64,000 bases of DNA from Strongylocentrotus droebachiensis (lineage: Eukaryota; Echinodermata; Echinoidea; Camarodonta; Strongylocentrotidae). Where the stretch lies: the NCBI GenBank assembly GCA_035222895.1, contig JAVYIG010000401.1, positions 186,001 through 250,000 on the forward strand. The letters run 5' to 3'. The stretch's first letter is position 1, and every line of letters starts with the position of its first letter. Of the stretch, positions 58,914 to 64,000 are shown in pieces. The notes below the pieces were generated by a model. It searched no databases, had not been told where the DNA came from, and saw only the letters and a program-made list of their open reading frames with translations. Both the position numbers and the translations under genes were made by a program.

Positions 58914-59484
58914 CACTCACCACCCAGAAAGCCAATAGAATCCTTGGCCTCCTACGCATAACTCTATCACTGTGCACCAAGAACATCAAATCCAAAGCCT
59001 ACACAATACTTGTTCTTCCTCAACTTGAGTATGGCAGTGAAGCTTAGAACCCTCGGACTCTGACATCAATACAAAGTCTTGAGAAAGTACAGCGAGCTGC
59101 CGCCCGTTTTGTATACCAAGACTACCGGAGAGTAACATCAGTCACAGCACTTGCCACAAACTGGGATGGGATACCCTTCACAATCGCAGGCTTCTTGCAC
59201 AGTCCACTTTGTTTTACAAGATGCACCATCATCAACTCAACATGCCTTTTCCCACTCACATTATCCCAGCTACATATCTGGGCAGAAATGATCACCCTCT
59301 GAAGTATGCAGTACCCTCAGCTTCCATTGATAGCTTCAAGTACTCCTTCTATCCTCACACCATCTGGACGTGGAACCACCTATCAGCTGCTGCAGTAATA
59401 TCTCCAACAGTGACCATCTTCCAGGAGGCTGCTCTACCCATCATCAGAGCGTTGCCTCCTCCTGTTGGGTCCAAGCTACTGTAG
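58914..59484 (+). pseudogene. Broken C-terminal fragment of a non-LTR retrotransposon reverse transcriptase
   Basis: Translation gives ANRILGLLRITLS, LPQLEYGSEA, LEKVQRAAARFVYQDYRRV and, in another frame, LHNRRLLAQSTLFYKM and FYPHTIWTWNHLS. These are hallmarks of the region after the palm domain in CR1/Jockey-like ORF2 proteins. A TAG stands where Trp is expected after GSEA, and a frameshift lies near 59160-59170. The fragment starts about 65 bp after the PIGA stop, so it may be part of the PIGA 3' UTR. Confidence 0.75.
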
Positions 59485-59944
59485 ACTCCACTTCCCAGTT
59501 TAGCTGTATGATAGCTGTCATCAGGATTATTTCTACAAGGTACAAAGTACTCACTTCCATGCCATGGATGGCAAATCCTGGCCGAGAATTGACTATTTTA
59601 TTTGGACTCAGAATGGCTGCATTTCCCCATGAAAACAGAATCAGGTACCTTCATTGTAAAGTTGAATCCCAAGTCATTTATTCTATACCCAGTTTGCTAA
59701 TGGAACAAATAACTTTCATTGACCATATTCAATGCTTGAGTAAATGAAACCTAATTGCATTGTCATCTGGACATTTTTTCGTAAATTACGAGATATAACG
59801 GGTTGCATTATCATCAGGGTATTTTTTCTAAAAGCACAAGATGTGCTGATATTTCGGTTTGTCTCAAAATACCTTCTTACAAATAATGATCAATAATAAC
59901 CTTTACAAAGTCTTCTATTAGCCTTGAAACAACATGAAGGTTTA

Positions 59945-60165
59945 GATTTATATGGGGGGGGGGGCGGGAGGCCTCCCCCCCCCCCTCCCCTGGGAAAGAA
60001 AAATGTGTATTTTTACATTTTTTTGGAGATGGCCCCCCCCCCCCTGACGCTCAAGGGGGGGGGGTGCAAATTTCCAAATTTTCGAGGCCCCCCCCAAAAA
60101 AAATTAGTGCTCACTAACCCCCCCCCCCCCCCCCCACTGAGCGAAATATTAGCCTGTCAAGGCAG
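59945..60165. mobile_element. Damaged copy of the 32372 hAT MITE
   Basis: Shares CCTGGGAAA, TTTTTTTGGAGATGG, CTCAAGGGGG and TTAGTGCTCACTA in the same order and with matching spacing. Both terminal repeats are missing. G- and C-homopolymers dominate. Confidence 0.65.
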
Positions 60166-60627
60166 CCCAGACAACTTTAACCTCCATTTCAGTGTTCCTT
60201 TTACCCATTTTGAATCGGTATTCATTTCTAACAAACGGTGAAATATGGGGATATTGTGTGGGAGTGGGAATACTGAATGTATCCCCAAAATTGGTTGAGA
60301 TGCAAAATTATCTTCTCTACATTAAAAATAATAAATTTACACTGGGGATATCATTAAAAAAATGCTGGTATCTTAGAACTTTTGTCAAAATTTTGCCTTG
60401 CATAAATATATTCCCAAAATGAAATGAAGTGAATAAGAAATATTTGACCCCAATGACCCAAGATTGATTTATAGATATGATATGAAGAGGATATTAGACA
60501 AGTATGTGATATAATTCATGAAACTTACTTAATGAGCGATGATGCATGTATGAAAGTGGAAATGTATCCATTCTTTGTTCTTTCAATAAGGTATTGTTAT
60601 GCAATCATACATATTGTATTTGCAGCT

Positions 60628-60740
60628 GATGAATGATGTTCCAAATTCAAGTACTGTTCTTATGCAAATCTACATGGATGAATGGAAGACCACCACTATT
60701 AGTGAATATGTGCCACCCGTATAAATGTCAGAAATAAATA
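60628..60740 (+). other. Orphan terminal-exon candidate
   Basis: The acceptor TGTATTTGCAG is followed by an open phase-0 segment (LMNDVPNSSTVLMQIYMDEW and so on) that stops at TAA (60722-60724). AATAAATAAA follows within 20 bp. It could be an alternative last exon of PIGA, whose exon 12 also ends in phase 0, or chance. It has no resemblance to the known PIGA tail. Confidence 0.25.
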
Positions 60741-61668
60741 AATGAATGAATTGTGCATGAATCTCTTTCACTCAAATGTATTTTATAAATTTCTTGGATG
60801 GTCTTACACCACCACGGTTTGCAATGTGATGTTAGAGTTAGGGATGCTGTGACTTCATTAGGCTATTTTACCTATTACATCAAAACTCTGACCAGAATAT
60901 CATTCTTGTGTCAAATAAAAATTTGAATCAATCACTGTGCTCAGAACTGCCATTGTGTAGCGTTACAACCATTTTTTAAAAAGCATATTGGGAATATTTA
61001 TTATGCATTTCAAGTACCTATGCAATTTTTTTTTTTTTCTATGGTTGAATTGTGAATAAATTTTCTTTCCATCTAAAGTGTTTTATAAGTTTCATGGACA
61101 GTTTTTTATCTTTTCACTGTGGTTTGAAATGTTATGTCATGCTTTGGACAAATTTTATCCAAATTAGCATCTGACCAGAATGTTCATATTAGAATTGGAA
61201 TTAAATCCCTGTTCCCAGAACTAGCATAACAATAATGTAATGCATTTCAAGTTTGGGAATATGGTGTTAAATTGAAAGACAAAAATATGTAATTTTGAGT
61301 GGCAATGCATTCCTGAATATGTATCTTTTGACAAATTTGTATATATATGAGATAAGGAATATAGAAAATGGTATAGGAGATTGAATTTTTTATATTAAAA
61401 TTATCATATTTTAGACTATGTGTTTTTGAATTTTTCTTCTTATTCAAAGTAAGTGATTCAGAGGGATACAGGGATGGTGAGATGTTATTAGATAGTAGGC
61501 AGAAGGACATGTATTAAAGCAAGAGTGAGAGAGGGGGAGTGAAGGAGACAGAGAGAGAGAGGGGGGGGGTGAATGACAGAGAAAGAGACAGAGGGGAAAA
61601 GGGGTGAGGGTATAACAAAGAAAATAGAAAAGGCAAGTACAGAATGTGATTTTGACCATTGATATCAG
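60741..61668. other. Non-coding stretch
   Basis: AT-rich with two loosely duplicated blocks (TTTTATAA(A/G)TTTC(T/A)TGGA at 60781 and 61080). A GA-rich run starts near 61525. No gene seen. Confidence 0.5.
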
Positions 61669-61860
61669 TGGCAGATTCGGGAGAGGGGGCAAGTGCCCCC
61701 CCCCCCCCCCCCCCTGGTAAAAAAGGAGGGGAAAAGGGAAGATAGAAAGAAGAAGAAAAGAGGGAGGAGAGAAAAGGAAGAAAGGGGAAGAGAGGTGAGA
61801 AAAGGGGGAAAGGGAGAATAATGAGAAGGGAAAAGAAAGAAAGGGTGATGATATCATAAG
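61669..61860. repeat. Purine-rich repeat with CAGTGGCAGATTCGGG start
   Basis: The left end resembles the hAT MITE at 32372. A C-homopolymer (61698-61713) and GGGAAAAG runs follow. TGATATCA occurs at both sides (about 61664 and 61851), a possible target duplication. Minus-strand frames of 137 and 204 codons are low-complexity. Confidence 0.5.
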
Positions 61861-62105
61861 AAGAGGCGTCGCCCCACCTGTCAGGATATTTTTGGTAAAA
61901 TTGCGCTGTTGTCAGGAAAAATGAGAAAAGGGGAAGGGAAAAAATAAGAGGGAAAGGGAAAGAAAGGAAAGAGCAGAGAAGAAAGAAAGAGAAAAAAGAA
62001 AACGAGGAGGAGAGGAAAAGAAAGAAAAGGAAACAAAGAAACGGGGGAGGAAAGATAGGAGAGAGACGGTGGTAGGAGCCTGTGAGAAGAGGGGTGGGAG
62101 TAAAG

Positions 62106-62291
62106 CAGGGCTTCCACTTAGTAGCCAAGTTGGAACCTCGAGTTGTGGCGAGCTTGCGCGATCTTATGGAAAGCAGTTTTATTATTAATTGATATCAATA
62201 AATCAATTCTTGTTATCAAGAAATAATTTTATGTTGTAAAGCAACAGCTCACCACAACTCGAGGCTCCAACTCGGCTAATTGGGAGCCCTG
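62106..62291. mobile_element. 186-bp MITE with long terminal inverted repeats
   Basis: The left end CAGGGCTTCCACTTAG and the inverted right end CAGGGCTCCCAATTAG continue for about 48 bp (AGTTGGAACCTCGAGTTGTG). The inverse relationship extends into AAAG/CTTT flanks. The empty site in the first hAT copy (about 4700) reads GAGTAAAAGAGAG. Its target duplication is unclear, possibly only TA. Confidence 0.7.
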
Positions 62292-62514
62292 CTTTAGAGA
62301 GATATGGGGATGTTGGGTAGTGTCACCACGTCGAGGGGCAATACGCAAAGATAATTATGTTGCTGTGTCGGTATTCTTGCTCGATCCTCGTGTAATATGT
62401 CAATGTAGAAAGTTGAAGTCGGTGAGATGTATTATGTCGGTCGGCCGGCAATTTTTTTTTCTTCCTACGAACTGTGACTTTTTATCGGACAAAGAAACAT
62501 TTTTTTTAAATTCA

Positions 62515-63720
62515 GACAATGATTAAGAGTCTGTACAACGAATCGTCTTCTTTCTGTAATAATTCAGTGAAACATCAAAGCTTCCATGCTTTGCGCGGGA
62601 GGGGGAATCTGAATTCAGCAGGCGCGTACGCAGGATTTTTTCAAGGGAGGGGGGGGGGGGGTAAGAGGACATTTTGGATTTTTTTTTTTTTTTTTTGGTC
62701 CCGAAATTTGAAAATTTGACCGTTCAACATTTCGTTCCGTGGGGGAGGGGGGGGGGTAAGGTTACCTTTTTTTAGGTCACCCATTAGCATTTAAAAAGGG
62801 GGGGTTCCTCCAAAACACACACATTAACAAAAATGAAGGTGGGGGGTTAACCCCCCCCCCCCCTTGCGTACGCCCCTGGAATTCAGACAAGAATTAAGAG
62901 TCGGTAAAACGAATCATCTTCTTTCTCTAATAATTTAATGAAACGTCAAAGGTTCCGCGCTTTGCTCGGAAGGTGGGAACCTGAATTCACACAAGGATTA
63001 AAAGTATTAATTCAATGAAACGTCAAAAGCTTCTACGCTTCGCGCGGGCGGGGTGCAACTGAATTCAGACTAGGATTAAGAGTCAAGAACGGTACAACGA
63101 ATCGTCCTTTTTCTCTCTAATAATTTAATGAAACGTCAAGGCTTTGCGCGGGAGGGGGGTAAATTGAATTCAGAGAAGGATTAAGAGTCTAAAACAATAC
63201 AACGAATCGTCTTCTTTCTCTAATAATTCAATGAAACGTCAGAGCTTCCACGCTTTGCGCGGGGGGAGGAAACTGAATTCAGACAAGAATTAAGAGTCGG
63301 TAAAACGAATCTTCTTCTTTTTCTAATAATTTAATGAAACGTCAAAGCTCCCGCGCTTTACGCGGGAGGGGGGGGGGGGGACTGAATCCAGACTAGGATT
63401 AAGAGTCTAAAACAGTATAACAAATCGTCTTCTTTCTCTGTAATGATTAATTGCAGAGTCAAAGCTTCAGCGCTTTGCGCGGGCGGGGAAATCTGAATTC
63501 AGACTAGGATTAGAGTCGAAAACGGTACAATAATATTTCAGAATCGTCTCCTTTCTCTAATTAATGAAACGTGAAATCTTCCGCGTTTCGCGCGGGATGG
63601 GCGAAAATGAATTCAGACAAGGATTAAGACTAATAATAAATGAAGCGTCAAAGCGTTCGCGCTTCGCGCGGGAGGGGGAAACTGAATGCAGACAAAGACA
63701 CGATACAACGAATCGTCTTC
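62515..63720. repeat. Satellite array, second locus
   Basis: About ten units of 95-120 bp with the same ACGAATCGTCTTCTTTCTCT, AATGAAACGTCAAAG and CGCTTTGCGCGGGAGGG boxes as 5030-6672, interrupted by the 260-bp MITE. Units here carry GGATTAAGAGTC, which is rare at the first locus. Confidence 0.8.
62619..62878. mobile_element. 260-bp hAT MITE nested in the satellite
   Basis: Ends CAGGCGCGTACGCA and, inverted, CAGGGGCGTACGCA. GAATTCAG, part of the satellite unit, is duplicated at 62611-62618 and 62879-62886. G- and C-homopolymers lie inside. Confidence 0.88.
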
Positions 63721-63730
63721 TTTCTCTAAT

Positions 63731-64000
63731 AATACTAATACTAATATGCATTTCTATAGCGCCGTCTATCTAGATAATTCTATTCCGAGGCGCATTTATT
63801 ATTACCCCGACTTTAGCTTAGCTGCCGTTTATACAGCACTCCAGCATTTAAAGGTATTAATTCCTGCCAGGTATCCATTTACATCACCTGGGTTTAGTGT
63901 GGCAAATATGGATCAATGTCTTGCCAAATGACGTTAGTGCCGCGGCGGCACTCGAACCGCGGACCTTGTGATCGACAGTCCAGCGACGTATCCACTCGAC
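63731..64000 (-). mobile_element. tRNA-derived SINE (5' end cut by window edge)
   Basis: Read on the minus strand, it begins GTCGAGTGGATACGTCGCTG and includes GGTTCGAGTGC (63948-63958), a Pol III B-box. A unique body follows, then GCGCTATAGAAATGCATATT and a TTAGTA/TTATT tail against the satellite at 63727-63755. It is inserted in a satellite unit after CTCTAATAAT. Confidence 0.75.

Larger units (their letters stand above)
61862..63730. mobile_element. Second copy of the 2.7-kb hAT/satellite element (incomplete)
   Basis: GGCGTCGCC, CACCTGTCAGGATATT and AAATTGCGCTG match 4283-4360. The unique segment at 62330-62490 (GTCGGTATTCTTGCTCGATC) matches 4790-4910. Satellite units follow from 62515. 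The exact left CAGGGG tip is degraded and the right end is hidden behind the SINE. Two MITEs are nested in it. Confidence 0.75.

Noticed and set aside
61444..62128. Minus-strand frames of 137 and 204 codons
   Set aside because: Purine/pyrimidine repeat translation spanning two transposon boundaries.
63940..64000. Complete tRNA gene
   Set aside because: A B-box is present, but the cloverleaf is not complete in the window and the downstream body and tail are those of a SINE.

Overview
This is a window of animal nuclear DNA. It is AT-rich, its genes are split into short exons by GT-AG introns, and about half of it is repeats. A marine invertebrate deuterostome is likely, and I favour an echinoderm such as a sea urchin. 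The reasons are the GGTCAAAGGTCA-type dispersed repeats at 21.4-22.1 kb and 33.0-33.8 kb, the tRNA-derived SINE at the right edge, abundant non-autonomous hAT elements, and a TIR/Death immune-type gene. The species call is inference; nothing in the sequence proves it.

Three protein-coding genes can be assembled exon by exon, and each gives an uninterrupted reading frame. (1) 17936-31114, plus strand: an unnamed membrane protein of 589 aa with a very short N-terminus, one transmembrane helix, a Ser/Asn-rich region encoded by a triplicated exon pair, a TIR domain and a C-terminal Death domain. (2) 37912-48004, minus strand: UBA5, the UFM1-activating E1 enzyme (12 coding exons, 400 aa). (3) 48228-58848, plus strand: PIGA, the catalytic subunit of the enzyme that starts GPI-anchor synthesis (13 coding exons, 472 aa). 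UBA5 and PIGA lie head to head with 223 bp between their start codons, so they probably share a bidirectional promoter. Both products act at or for the endoplasmic reticulum.

Layout. 0-9.5 kb and 9.5-17.9 kb are gene-poor blocks of nested transposons, foldback palindromes and minisatellites, including a 2.7-kb hAT element with an 8-bp target duplication and an internal satellite. 17.9-31.1 kb is the TIR-Death gene, with hAT-like elements in two of its introns. 31.1-37.9 kb is intergenic with short transposons. 37.9-48.0 kb is UBA5 and 48.2-58.8 kb is PIGA. 58.9-64.0 kb holds a broken non-LTR retrotransposon tail, a second copy of the hAT/satellite element carrying nested MITEs, and a SINE cut by the window edge.

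The most unusual points are: a five-fold tandem repeat of the 3' splice site and first two-thirds of PIGA exon 4, in which only the last copy keeps the frame; the phase-symmetric exon-pair triplication in the TIR-Death gene, with a possible intron-retention isoform that ends after TIR; and that gene's first exon lying at the edge of a dispersed foldback repeat. No complete tRNA, rRNA, CRISPR or prokaryotic-type feature was seen.
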